Part shown: piece after piece, positions 33,961 through 43,820 of the stretch
Layout: the number at the start of each line of letters is the position of its first letter
How positions within the stretch are numbered: position 1 is the stretch's first letter
NCBI RefSeq assembly: GCF_002878395.1
Contig: NW_025841136.1
Coordinates: 17,781 to 81,780 of the forward strand
From: Capsicum annuum
Taxonomy: Eukaryota > Streptophyta > Magnoliopsida > Solanales > Solanaceae
DNA: 64,000 nt
Direction: 5' to 3'
The notes under the pieces: generated by a model
Told to the model about the DNA's origin: nothing
Databases searched by the model: none
What the model saw: only the letters and a program-made list of their open reading frames with translations
Translations under genes and position numbers: made by a program

Positions 33961-34825
33961 TAGAGCCGCCAATATGGGCCAGGTACGTTGGGCCGGCCCA
34001 TAAATTGATAGGCTTGGGCTACGATTTTTACAGCCTGTTTAAGGAAAGGGCTTTTCAGCCTGACCTGTATAGGCCCGTTGGCTCATGGGGCTTGAGCAAT
34101 ATGGACTAGGCTAGCCCGTGGGCTAAACAAAAAATAATTAAAAAATAGAATAAGGTACTAAGAATTAAAAAAAAGTCCAAATTCAAAGTCTTTTTGGACA
34201 ATCATAGATATTTAAATATTAAATATGTTTATAAAATATATAAATAATTAAAATATAAAATACTAAATAGATGATGTGGCGATGTTGAACATGCCATAAG
34301 TGTCATGCGAGTTTATTTTAGGAGTTCATTATGGATTAAATATTGACATTTTTTTGTGTTTTATTGTGATCAATTAAAACAAAATTAGGTTAATATTGCT
34401 ATTTAGCTAGTTATATTATTACTCATTAACAATTTCATTTGTTTTTCAACATCTCTATTTGATTTAAATTTGATATCAAAAGTTATTTAATTTCACATAG
34501 TATTGGGATTTTTTTGTAAATTTGAGACTTGATTAACAAGTAGTAACTTTATGTAATATTATAATGTAAATATTTATGTAATTAATAATTTAAAATTTAA
34601 ATTTAAATTATAAAAGTAATATATTTTAAAAAGTGGGCTGGCCCATGGAGGCCCGCAGCCCACAGTGTAATAGGCTGGGCTTATTATTTTCTGGCCTGCC
34701 ATGTTGCTGGGCTTATTATTTTCTGGCCTGCCATGTTGATGGGCCAGCCCTACTTGACCCGCCAAACTCTAAAGCCCGTGTGGGCTAACTCGGATGAGTT
34801 GGACCGGGCCATATTGACAGCTCTA
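33961..34825. mobile_element. hAT-type MITE, complete
   Basis: 865 bp. The left end is TAGAGCCGCCAATATGGGCC. The right end on the opposite strand is TAGAGCTGTCAATATGGCCC. Perfect 8-bp duplications (AGTGGAAA) flank it. Both ends are rich in GGGCY words, unlike the very AT-rich middle, so each end can fold. There is no transposase ORF. A 32-bp unit is tandemly duplicated near the right end. Confidence 0.93.
34675..34738 (+). repeat. Perfect 32-bp tandem duplication in the hAT MITE
   Basis: Two identical units beginning CTGGGCTTATTATTTTCTGG (34675-34706 and 34707-34738). Confidence 0.95.
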
Positions 34826-34833
34826 AGTGGAAA
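34826..34833. repeat. Target-site duplication of hAT MITE (right)
   Basis: AGTGGAAA. Confidence 0.9.
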
Positions 34834-35374
34834 CATTAAATAGTACTTTTCTTATGTCTTTTTGTATGATGAAGTTTCATTTGGCGTTCAAAAAATATTT
34901 TTGTAATAACTGTTAAATTGCCACTAATAACAAAAGAAACAACAAAAACAGAACAACTAGGATTAAAAAGTCATTCTAAGAACTAAGAAGGGTGTACCAA
35001 GTAATCGAAGAGCCCATTTGGATAGACTGAAAAAGTGTCTTTTAAAAAGCACTTTAAAAGTGCTTCTGAAAGTGCTGAAACTAATTTTAAAATAAGCAGT
35101 TATGTATTTATATAAAAGTGTTAAAACTGAAAAAAATATTGATGTGCTGATAGACAATTGTTGTTAAATACTTTCTTTTAGTCAAAATGTTTGTAATACC
35201 CTTGTAGTTGTTAACATTATATAAAGTTGATTATTATTAGATTTTTATTTTTTTAAATAATTTAAATTTAAATTAATTTATATTTTAATTCAATTTCAGT
35301 GTAAACTACTTAATACATTTATTTTTTAAAAATATTTCCATGAATGAATAAGTTACTTGTGCTCCATTTTTCTT

Positions 35375-35680
35375 CTTAAAATTGACAAAAGAGATCCAAA
35401 AAGGAGCAAAATTTGTTGTTTCAGCTATATGAATTCGTTTTTTTTTTTTGTGAATTTTGTCTCACTAATTAGCCCATTTTTGTTTTATGAGATTTTTTTA
35501 TTCTGAAAATTGAACCAAAAACACTCAAAAAGGAGCACAAATTATTGTTTCAGCTAAATAGATTTATTAATTTTTTATCTTTCTTCAAGAAAATTGAACA
35601 AAAGTCTCCAAAAAAGAAGCTGAATTGCTAACGACCTATTAAAATTTATTGTTTCAGTCACATGAACTATCAAAAAAAAT
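35375..35680 (+). repeat. Three diverged direct repeats of about 120 bp
   Basis: Each has AAAATTGA(A/C)C(A)AAAA(G), then CCAAAAA(G)GAGC, then TTGTTTCAG(C/T)YA. They lie near 35377, 35506 and 35588. Confidence 0.6.
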
Positions 35681-35984
35681 AATTCTTCTCAATTCCTCAT
35701 AAATCCCACAGGCATCAAATTATTAGCAAACCATTTAAAAAAATAAAAATAAAAACACAAAATGAAGAGAAAAATTCAAACTTCAAGAGAGAAACACAAA
35801 AATAGAGAGAAAACATAAAAATGATAGAAGAGAACAGATGTTTTAGGATAAACATAAGGGTAATTTTGAAATATGTGAGAATTACAAGGGATAAAAATGT
35901 CTTTTACTTGGTCAAACTAGAATGACTTATAAGTCAAAAATAAAAAAAGTAGGGGTTACGGTACTTTTGACTTTAAAAAAGTAT

Positions 35985-35989
35985 TTTTT
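35985..35989. repeat. Target-site duplication of copia 2 (left)
   Basis: TTTTT, matching 39683-39687. Low complexity makes this weaker evidence than the other duplications in the window. Confidence 0.6.
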
Positions 35990-36222
35990 TATTATGAAAT
36001 ATAAAAGCAAGAACAAGAGGGAGAGTTCTTTATTTCTCTTGAGGGATGAGAGATCCTCATATTGAGAATACAATGAACAAAACTTCTCTATTTATAGGAA
36101 AAATACTCCTAGTTTCTAACTAAAAGACAAATATTTCAAATCCTGGTGGATATCAACTAGATCTTGATAGTCCTTATTAGATCTTGATAGACATTCACTA
36201 TAATGTAAATACATTTATAACA
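35990..36222 (-). repeat. 3' LTR of copia 2
   Basis: 233 bp, matching 39429-39682 apart from a deletion of about 20 bases near its outer end. The outer TG is mutated to TA. Confidence 0.85.
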
Positions 36223-36256
36223 CTACCCCTTGAATGTTTAATTGATAGATAATGTG

Positions 36257-36425
36257 CCTCATTAAAACCTTACTAGAAAAAAACTCAGTGAAAAGAAATC
36301 TAGTGAAGAAAAAAGAGTACACATCTCTAATAATACGTATTTCGGTTACCTCATTAAAAACCTTACAAAGAAACCCAGTGGAAAAAAACCTTGAAAGGAA
36401 AAAAGAGTACAACGCGTATTTTCTC
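36257..36425 (-). repeat. Tandem duplication in copia 2 3' region
   Basis: Two similar units on the plus strand. Each starts CCTCATTAAAA(A)CCTTAC and ends AAAAAAGAGTACA. They lie just downstream of the RNase H end and are a common feature of the 3' untranslated part of this copia lineage. Confidence 0.7.
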
Positions 36426-36439
36426 CCTCTGATGAGAAC

Positions 36440-36960
36440 ATCAATGAACTTTTGCATCTCGATCTTGTGCACCATCTTCTTGAAAATTACAATTGGAGGA
36501 GACTTGGTGAATAAATCAATCACATTATCACTTGAACAAATCTGTTGCACGTTGATATAACCATTCTTTTGTAGATCATGTGTATAGAAAAACTTTGATG
36601 AAGTGTACTTTGTTATATCTCCTTTTATGAATCCTCCATTAAGATGAGCTATGCATATTGCTTTATCTCTACATAAAATTATGGGTACATTGTCACATTT
36701 CAAACCACATTTTTCTCGAATGAGATGTATCACGGACCTCAATCATACACATTCTCGGTTTGCTTCATGAATAGCTATTATCTCAGCATGATTCGATGAA
36801 GTGGCTATGATACACTGCTTTGTATATATTCAACATAAGACAGTATCCCCACATATAAACACATAGCCTGTTTGAGATCTAGATTTATGCAGGTTAAATA
36901 AATACCCAACATCAGTATAATCAATAAGATCGAGACTGCAATCTTTAGAATAATATAAGA
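36440..36960 (-). pseudogene. Copia 2 RNase H remnant
   Basis: The minus-strand reading gives DYTDVGYLFNLHKSRSQTGY (start of RNase H), ATSSNHAEIIAIHEANRECV (catalytic Glu region), RSVIHLIREKCGL and GGFIKGDITKYTSSKFFYTH, and then DLFTKSPP near the C-terminus. The order and words are those of copia RNase H. One or two stops interrupt it (about 36740 and 36830). It would remove RNA from the cDNA hybrid in an intact element. Here it is a relic. Confidence 0.85.
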
Positions 36961-39428
36961 TCAAGTGTTTGATCTTATTTCGATGTCACCTAGTAGGAGC
37001 AAAACTATACTTTACTAAAAACTTAATCGAAAGGGCTATATCAAGTCTTGTAGTATTTGCAAGATATATTTTGTCAAGTAAAAATATTCAACATGTCATG
37101 TGTGACATATTCAAGTGTGTGGAGTGCAAATCAAATAATTTTTCACTTACCAAGACGCACCTTTTCATGTCACTTGATAAATGTTTCTACGTCAGCATGC
37201 TTAAACAAACGTAGAATTTAGATCCTCATAATCTTTTACAATATTGTGCTAATATTATGTCAAAGTTATTAATGATATATCATTTTGCATAAGTTCACAG
37301 TGTGACATAACATTTTAAAATCTCATCACTTCATTATTTTTAGGTACCTGAACCTCTCATAAGGTTTCATGAAGTATTACGTCGTAGGCTCTTCAAGAGC
37401 ACATTGCCTTCTTATTATGATTATTTGCTCCTTATTTGTTTTAAGGATTATTTCATTTGAAACCAATTGGTCTACCACACTTTACGTATGCGTAGACTTT
37501 ATTTTTTGGGGCACAAAATAGGAGCACTTGCAGCTTAATATGAGATGCTTTCGGCATTTGACTTGAATTATCTTTTGGATGAGGATCTGATGATAATTCC
37601 AAACATATTTCATCGCTGCTTGTAATCTCCCTCTTATGTTAAAAAAAATAACATACATTCTCTATCTTCTTTGATGAATCCATCTTTGTGCATCATGGTA
37701 TATTCATTACTTGTATATACTGCACATCAAAACTATTTGATGGAATAGTTGGTTCCTGACCTTGAACCAATTGAGAGGGAAAAATAATTATAATATATTG
37801 GTCTAATGCATACAAGTTCTATTTTATGTAATATATCATATTTCAGATCAACACATGAAACTTTGTTCTCATTAGCAATGGTCTAGCTATTTATCGAAGG
37901 CATTCAATGCCAAACCATCATCATCAAGATGAATTGTCTTGATTATACAATCTGAAAGTTATGTTCTTAACTTAATTTTATTGAGGAAGTAACTTTATGA
38001 ATGTCAAACTGCAGGTTGACAATAAATGTACATGTGATCATCTTATTGATGCATCTTTTCAACATATCACATGATAGGTGAACGAGCCCTTATTCACCTT
38101 TTATACTTTTCATATTTTAAGGGATCCAATCCCAAAATTAGTTGGTCCAACCAACTTAACATGAGAACAAGCAACATGTCCACGCAATATGCACATCTTT
38201 GAGGTGTCACAATTGTTCATATCAATTTATAAACTCATTTATAGTAGTAAACACAAGTTTATCACGACATGTATTATTTTTTAGTAAATTTCAAATTTAC
38301 TATTATATGAATAAATTTCAGATGTACTACTTTCAAAGTAGATTTCAAAATCTCTTCTCAATTATTCTGCCTTTTTCAAAGGTAAGTTGTGATACCATCA
38401 CAATCAAGTGCACGTTTGCATCAATAAGCTTCTCATTCCCCAGGAATGGAATATAATCGTGCCTTAAGCCTATCAAATTATGATAGCTTATAACCTCTTT
38501 AAAGATTTTGCTACTTCAGGAGCAAGTCGAGGCATACATATGATGTAGAGAATTTTTCTCTAGTATATCTTATAATCATAATAAGCGTGTTCATTATCAT
38601 ATTGTCCCTCCATGCGTATATTCGTGCATTCAATCACTTGTCTTCTTTCAGACATATTATGCAATGCTACCACATTCACTTCAGAGAATGGAGCATATTT
38701 AATGCGACATGTCTCATGACTTTTCATCAAATACCCATTATTTTGCCTTAGCCATCATTATATCATCAATCTGGTACATTGAGATTCAAACTTAACGTCT
38801 TATCCACATATAGGCGTCTTAGACATAAATCGATGGAGCTTGAACTCAACATCTAATAATCATGGTGCATCGGGACTTTAACCCGATGTCTTATCTTTTT
38901 GGTGTGATAGAATTTGAATCCATCGTTTTACCCTTTAGCCAACGATATAATATGCCAAAAGGGACCAAACTTGATCTTCACAAATGTATTTTCTCTTTCA
39001 CAAGAGTTGAGAAAATAATACTATGGTTAAGTCTTTAATTAAAAGGTACCCCATAGAAAAGTGATAGTAACAAGAGTCTAACGTAGAAGTCAATAAGAAA
39101 ACTAAACTATTCACTGTAACTAATATCCAAATAAATCACAAAGTGGAGGCATGATGATAGTTTTTAAATCACCAAACAAAATTGTGTGTAATCAAATTTC
39201 TCAAATCACCAAACGATAAATCTTATGCGCTCATTATTAAATAGGCAGAGATCAATTTTATTTTGTTAGGACCAATAAATTTTTAGGTTTAGAACAAAAC
39301 ACATTAATCATTAATATGAGAAAATAAAAAAATAGCAAATCCAAACCTTTTACCAAAAAGGTGCCCGAGACTTTAAATTACCTCATTCGTCTTTCATGCT
39401 TTAATGGTGGAGTCTCGTGCTGATAACG
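36961..39428 (-). pseudogene. Copia 2 degenerate pol and leader
   Basis: Scraps of reverse transcriptase just upstream of RNase H (SFAPTR*HRNKIKHL type, about 36965-37010) and integrase (about 37890-37960). The rest is stop-rich. No gag domain is recognised before the 5' LTR. Confidence 0.6.
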
Positions 39429-39682
39429 TGTTATCACATATAAAAGCAAGAACAAGAAGAATAAATAGAGAGAGAAGAGGGAGACTTCTTTATTTCTTTT
39501 GAGGGATGAGAGATAATCAAATTGAGAATACAATGAACAAAATCCCTCTATTTATAGGGAAAATACTCCTAGTTTCTAACAAAAAGACAAATACTTCAAA
39601 TCCTGATACATATCAACTAGATTTTGATAGATATTATTAGATCTTGATAGACATTCACTATGATGTAAATACATTTATAACA
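39429..39682 (-). repeat. 5' LTR of copia 2
   Basis: 254 bp, plus-strand TGTTATCACATATAAAAGC to TTTATAACA. Confidence 0.87.
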
Positions 39683-39889
39683 TTTTTGACTTTTTTTAAG
39701 CAGTTTTTGAAGTTGGCAAAACACTTCAAAAAATAAAAAATGACTTAAAAGCTCATCCAAACACCCTCTAAGCCCCAGCCTCGAACAAACAACAAAAATA
39801 TATTCACAATCAACTATAAATTATATGAAATAAATCTCTCTACACTTCGATCGGTGCTCTCATGGATTGCCCGTGGCATTTCTACCCTA

Positions 39890-40344
39890 ACACTCAATAC
39901 TTTCTTTGGATTCGTTCAATGAGAAAATTGATATTTACAGTTATATTTTTAAACATTCTCCAATTCTTAACTTGCCACATATTATAGTTCATAGCACCCC
40001 ATAATGCAATGATATATAGGCTCCTTCTTCAGCTTCCTCCAATTCCTCCTCAGGATCCATTATATGTATTGCTTTAGTCTAAGTTGTTGGAGAGGCAGGC
40101 CTGACCATGTATTCTATATACGTGTAATTTCAGTTGATCAACTATAATCGGCAAATAGATGGAATTTAGTTTTAACAACAATAGCCCCTACATCACAGAA
40201 ACAACATGTCAAGTCCACTGCTGGAATCTGAATTTTATGAAGCATTGTCTTAGTTAATAACTTACCATGCCTAGCAAGCCATATGATGAATCTATGCTTA
40301 CGCCACATTACTCTATTTAGGTAAGATAAGTTGATCAGATTCAT
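39890..40344 (-). pseudogene. LINE-type zf-RVT C-terminal fragment
   Basis: The minus strand at 40138-40344 reads VMWRKHRFIIWLARHGKLLT, then VDLTCCFCDVGAIVVKTKFHLF. This is the zf-RVT domain (KH.F..WLA...LLT...C..C......H.F) found after the reverse transcriptase of plant LINEs and in related host copies. Downstream in another frame, MGAMNYNMWQVKNWRMFKNI (about 39960-40010) is the usual continuation in this family. The reverse transcriptase and endonuclease are not present, so this is a 3' remnant or an isolated zf-RVT gene that has decayed. Confidence 0.65.
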
Positions 40345-41770
40345 GTAATCTCACAATTCCCTTTTATAATGCAGTGTAATTTTTTTTTTTGGTAAAAATT
40401 ATAATGCAGGGTAATTGCTAGTCATGATATAAGCACCATTTTGAGTTTGCAATTACTTCTCCTTCTGATGACAGTTGTTCGTTAGATTTTTCAAAAAATT
40501 ATAGTATCTTACATTACCAGTTACAGTCTGTTGGTGGATAATGATCCGATATATGCCCTTCATTCTTCGTATAAATGCCATGCGCCTACTTCATTCAAAG
40601 GTTATCTTTTTGAATTTAAGTTGTTAGATCGTTTATCTGTTTCCTTAAAACATTTCGAGGTAAGATAAATATAGACCCCATAAATTACATATAGAAAATA
40701 TATAACACAACATTAATTATCTATAGTCTCCCAGCATAGGATAACTGCTTAGAGTGCGCAGTAGTAATTTTCACTGTAATCTTTTTCACAAGTGATTACA
40801 ATCTGTCTTAATCCATTTCTTAGAGGATTGAGGTAAGCCAAAATATCTAATAGGAGAGTTCCTAACGAGAAACCTGTATAGATCAGAAATGTTAAACTTA
40901 AATAAATTCTTATCACATCATCGAGAGAAGGATATTTCAAAATCATAATTAAATTATGTGGTTTAGCATTTCTTAATTCGTCTGACAGTATGAAAACTTA
41001 TTTCAATGTCACACTGTCCTTCTATTTTGTTACAAATTAAGTGGAAAAAATAAATATATTTCTTATATCATTTTTTATGACGTTATTTAATGGACATAGA
41101 GAATTGGATTGGGACAGAAATGTTGCCAAACAGAATTCTTTATTATGTCATCAAAGAGATGGATATTTCAAAACAATCATAAATCATGTGGTTTAGTATT
41201 TGTTAATCTTAGAAGATGAAACTTAAACTATAATCAAAATGATGTGGTTTTGATTGTAGCACGTGTGGGAATAACAAAACACTTTGTTGTTTTATTTTAC
41301 ATAATGGCCACAGAATTTAAGATTTGGAAGGAGAAGGGTTTCATATTTCATCTAAAAAGAAAATTAATTAGCATGCAAGGTTTCAAACATACTGGCTACC
41401 AAAATAAACTTTGATATATGTAAGAGAAAGGAAAAGATTTAAATCCATAATAAGAGTTACAAGCACTACTGCAGAGAAAACATGGCACTACCTCCATCAT
41501 ATCCTCTCTAAAAACCTTTTCTTGTCCCAACTTAAAAAAGGAAAGAAATGGTTGCACAATGAACTAAGTAATGTGAGGAAAACAGATAGATCTAAACCTC
41601 ACTGCCTACATATATACACTAAGAATATCAGAATATTAGATATTGTTTAATGCTTAAGTATTGGATCACCTATTATGCATATCCACGATATTAACTAGCT
41701 TGCTGCTGCTGTAAATATAATTTAAACTTCTATATTCTCATGATTCTCCGGCATGCTACATTTTTGACGA
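40345..41770. other. Non-coding stretch with a direct repeat pair
   Basis: The 60-bp blocks at 40918-40975 and 41150-41205 are similar (GGATATTTCAAAA..ATCATAA..ATGTGGTTTAG.ATTT). ORFs at 40749-40946 (minus) and 41411-41650 (plus) show no domain. This region lies 3' of the host gene. Confidence 0.5.
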
Positions 41771-41984
41771 ATGAGGCAGAAGTACAAGGAGGCCCTAGAT
41801 GAAATTAGGCGTTCACGTTCTCAGCAACAGTTAGAACACGGTTGCACGAACTGTAAGAAGAGCATGAACCACTAGAACCATAAGAGTGCGGTATATTATT
41901 CTCCTTGAAGTCACTGAGAAGGTCAATCGGAATAATGGTGCTCAGGTTATCCTTTTCCACATATATAATTCCTCTTCCATTAGA

Positions 41985-42177
41985 CTGAATAGATAGAAAA
42001 AGTCACTCTATCAGATTTCTACAATAAACGGCAATTGAAAGAATCGTTGCAATGTATTCACTACATGTCAATATCATGTCACATGATGAAGTAGAAATGT
42101 AACAGTAAATGAAAATTTTCAATAAGGTATATTAACCTATCATGTAATTATTTTGAGAGAGAAAAAGAGGTGTATAC
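41985..42177 (-). other. Probable 3' UTR intron of the host gene
   Basis: The minus strand has donor CTTGCCAG|GTATACACC and, 193 bp on, acceptor CTTTTTCTATCTATTCAG|TCTAATGG, with a good pyrimidine tract. It lies 124 bases after the predicted stop codon (42301-42303). Confidence 0.5.
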
Positions 42178-42300
42178 CTGGCAAGATCAGATCATGTATA
42201 GTTCCCACAAAGCAAAATGCCCATCTATAGTGCAGTACTATCGCGCACAAAGCTTTGCCAGGCAGGTCAGGCACATGCAATTGTTATGCCAGATTGGACA

Positions 42301-42786
42301 TTAGCAGCAGCAGCGTAGTGAGGTTAAACACTTGCATTTCCAACTCGGCCATTTGCAGCAACCACCATGGCTGCATGGCCATTTGCAACAGCCAACAGGC
42401 ATGCTTGGCCATTTACAGTGGCAACCTGTGCAGCTTAACAGCTTACAAGAGCAACTTGAGCAACTTGGCCACTTAAAAGAGCAACTCGAGCAGCTTAACC
42501 ACTTACAAGAGCAACTCAAGCAGCTTAACCACTTACAAGAGAAACTCGAGCAGCTAAACCACTTACAAGAGCAACTTGAGCAGCTTAGCCACTTAAAAGA
42601 GAAACCTGACCAGCTTAACCATTTACAAGAGAAACCTGAGCAGCTTAGCCACTTACAAGAGAAACCTGAACAGCTTAGCCACTTAAAAGAGCAACCTGAG
42701 CACTTCAATGAGCAGCTTGTACAGATTGAGCAGCAAGACCAACTACTACAAGAACAGCATGACCACCAAGAAAACTTTGTTTTAAA
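42301..42786 (-). CDS. Cys/Trp-rich repeat tail exon of the host gene
   Basis: The minus-strand frame is open from 42786 to TAA at 42301-42303. It contains about nine copies of a 12-residue repeat of the form CSCKWLSCSSCS (36-bp units, 42420-42720). Less regular copies follow (CKWPSMPVGCCKWPCSHGG, CCKWPSW), and it ends LTSLRCCC. Every unit keeps two to four Cys and a Lys-Trp pair, while the plus strand over the same stretch reads as a Gln/Leu/Glu repeat with a stop at 42302. I prefer the minus strand. It continues the gene with the Ser-rich exon, ends in the CCC-stop expected for a lipid-modified tail, and its last units show the KWPS form I associate with Cys/Trp tails in plant proteins of this type. 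Likely role: palmitoylation or metal/thiol-dependent membrane attachment (inference). Confidence 0.55.
   Translation of the reverse strand, partial: FKTKFSWWSCCSCSSWSCCSICTSCSLKCSGCSFKWLSCSGFSCKWLSCSGFSCKWLSWSGFSFKWLSCSSCSCKWFSCSSFSCKWLSCLSCSCKWLSCSSCSFKWPSCSSCSCKLLSCTGCHCKWPSMPVGCCKWPCSHGGCCKWPSWKCKCLTSLRCCC
42420..42720. repeat. 36-bp coding minisatellite
   Basis: About nine units, each with CACTTA(C/A)AAGAG(C/A)AAC and CAGCTTA(A/G)CC on the plus strand. The 36-bp period keeps both strands in frame. Unit number is probably variable between individuals. Confidence 0.9.
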
Positions 42787-43820
42787 TCACAATATCGGGA
42801 AAGTAGGAACTTCCATTTGCATGCCCGTGTACTCAAGTAGGACATACTAAAATAATAGCCCATGAAACATCAAAGAGTATGTGAACAAAAAACCTACAAT
42901 CGCAAACTTCTTTAGACCAAAATCCATTGCATCAAAACCTGATTCACCATGATTATCTTCTTTTGGAAAAAACTACCCTATTTGGTCGAGTTCTTTTATA
43001 CAACAAAAAAAATAACCAGCCCACATATGCTGTAGATAACTTTTAAAAGTACGTTTGTGCATATATACATATATATATAATCATGTAAATAAATTATAAG
43101 GAGAGACTATTTGCCGTACAGAAGAGTATGAATATTTTGCTTGTTAAGCAAAGTGATTCTCTAATTGGAAATTGCATAATACGTTTCAAGCTAAGTTAAT
43201 TGGCCATATATAATAATGTACTTTAAGCATCTTCTTACGCCGAGTGTGCACCAGCTTTTGCATTTAATCATTAATCTTTAGAAACCTGTAGCTTGGATAG
43301 TCAGATTCAAATATTTGTCTGATGCATTCATTCTTTCAAATCTTTCCTGACAATCTTAAATGACCAAGAACTTTGTTTGTCTTTATCCTTATTTTTTCAT
43401 CTTTTTACCGAACACATATTAGTGATAGTCGCCTCTGTGTATTAGTTGTAATACTAAAAGTACCCCACAATCTGCACTTTGAACACTCAACTTGAAGTGC
43501 ATTGATTGTGGCCTTTAATTTGTGTATATTTCAAGTTTTATGTTAATCTAGGTGTTTTTATGATTTGTTTTTTGGTTAGACTCTCAAATCGCCTTGAATA
43601 GACTATGTATTAGCATGTAAATTAGAGATAAGACAAGGAAATAACTTCTATACCCACTTTAGATGATCTCTATATGTATATACATTAAATAAAAAGCAGT
43701 TAACTAACTAATGAGCAACTAAGCATATTGTTTCTTGGTTTAACTCAGGAAAAACCCAAGGTACTAAATGCATGAACATAACATTTATTAGCCAAAATCA
43801 AAAAGGAGAATGTTACTCAC
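42787..43820 (-). other. Intron between the two coding exons (internal exon possible)
   Basis: AT-rich sequence starting with donor GTGAGTAAC on the minus strand. One candidate small exon (about 43400-43470, acceptor GTGCAG, donor TCG|GTAAAA) is open but 63 bp long, which does not fix the phase mismatch. No other exon is convincing. Confidence 0.45.

Larger units (their letters stand above)
35990..39682 (-). mobile_element. Ty1/copia LTR retrotransposon 2, degenerate
   Basis: 3,693 bp with short LTRs (35990-36222 and 39429-39682) starting TGTTATAAATG on the minus strand. The polypurine tract is CAAGGGGTAG, and the primer site region is CGTTATCAGCACGAG. RNase H is well preserved near the 3' end. 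Reverse transcriptase and integrase scraps are found upstream (for example TIHLDDDGLALNAF near 37890-37950, the integrase RLDNAGEF region). Stops are frequent. It is too short for a complete gag-pol. Confidence 0.85.
35008..39769. mobile_element. Inverted-repeat MITE-like element split by copia 2
   Basis: The left end GAGCCCATTTGGATAGACTG and the right end, read on the opposite strand, GAGGGTGTTTGGATGAGCTT are partial inverted repeats. Both continue into AAAAGT/AAGCAC-rich sequence. This TTTGGAT terminus is common among plant MITEs. Without copia 2 the element would be about 1.07 kb. A clear target duplication was not found, so ends and superfamily are uncertain. Confidence 0.5.

Noticed and set aside
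41771..41875. 34-codon plus-strand ORF (starting MRQKYKEALDEIRRSRSQQQ) as a gene or last exon
   Set aside because: It looks protein-like, but it has no linked exons and overlaps the inferred non-coding last exon of the minus-strand gene.
42332..42850. 172-codon plus-strand Gln/Leu-rich ORF as a gene
   Set aside because: No ATG at its start (opens on TTG), a stop just upstream at 42302, and it lies opposite the better supported Cys/Trp exon of a spliced minus-strand gene.
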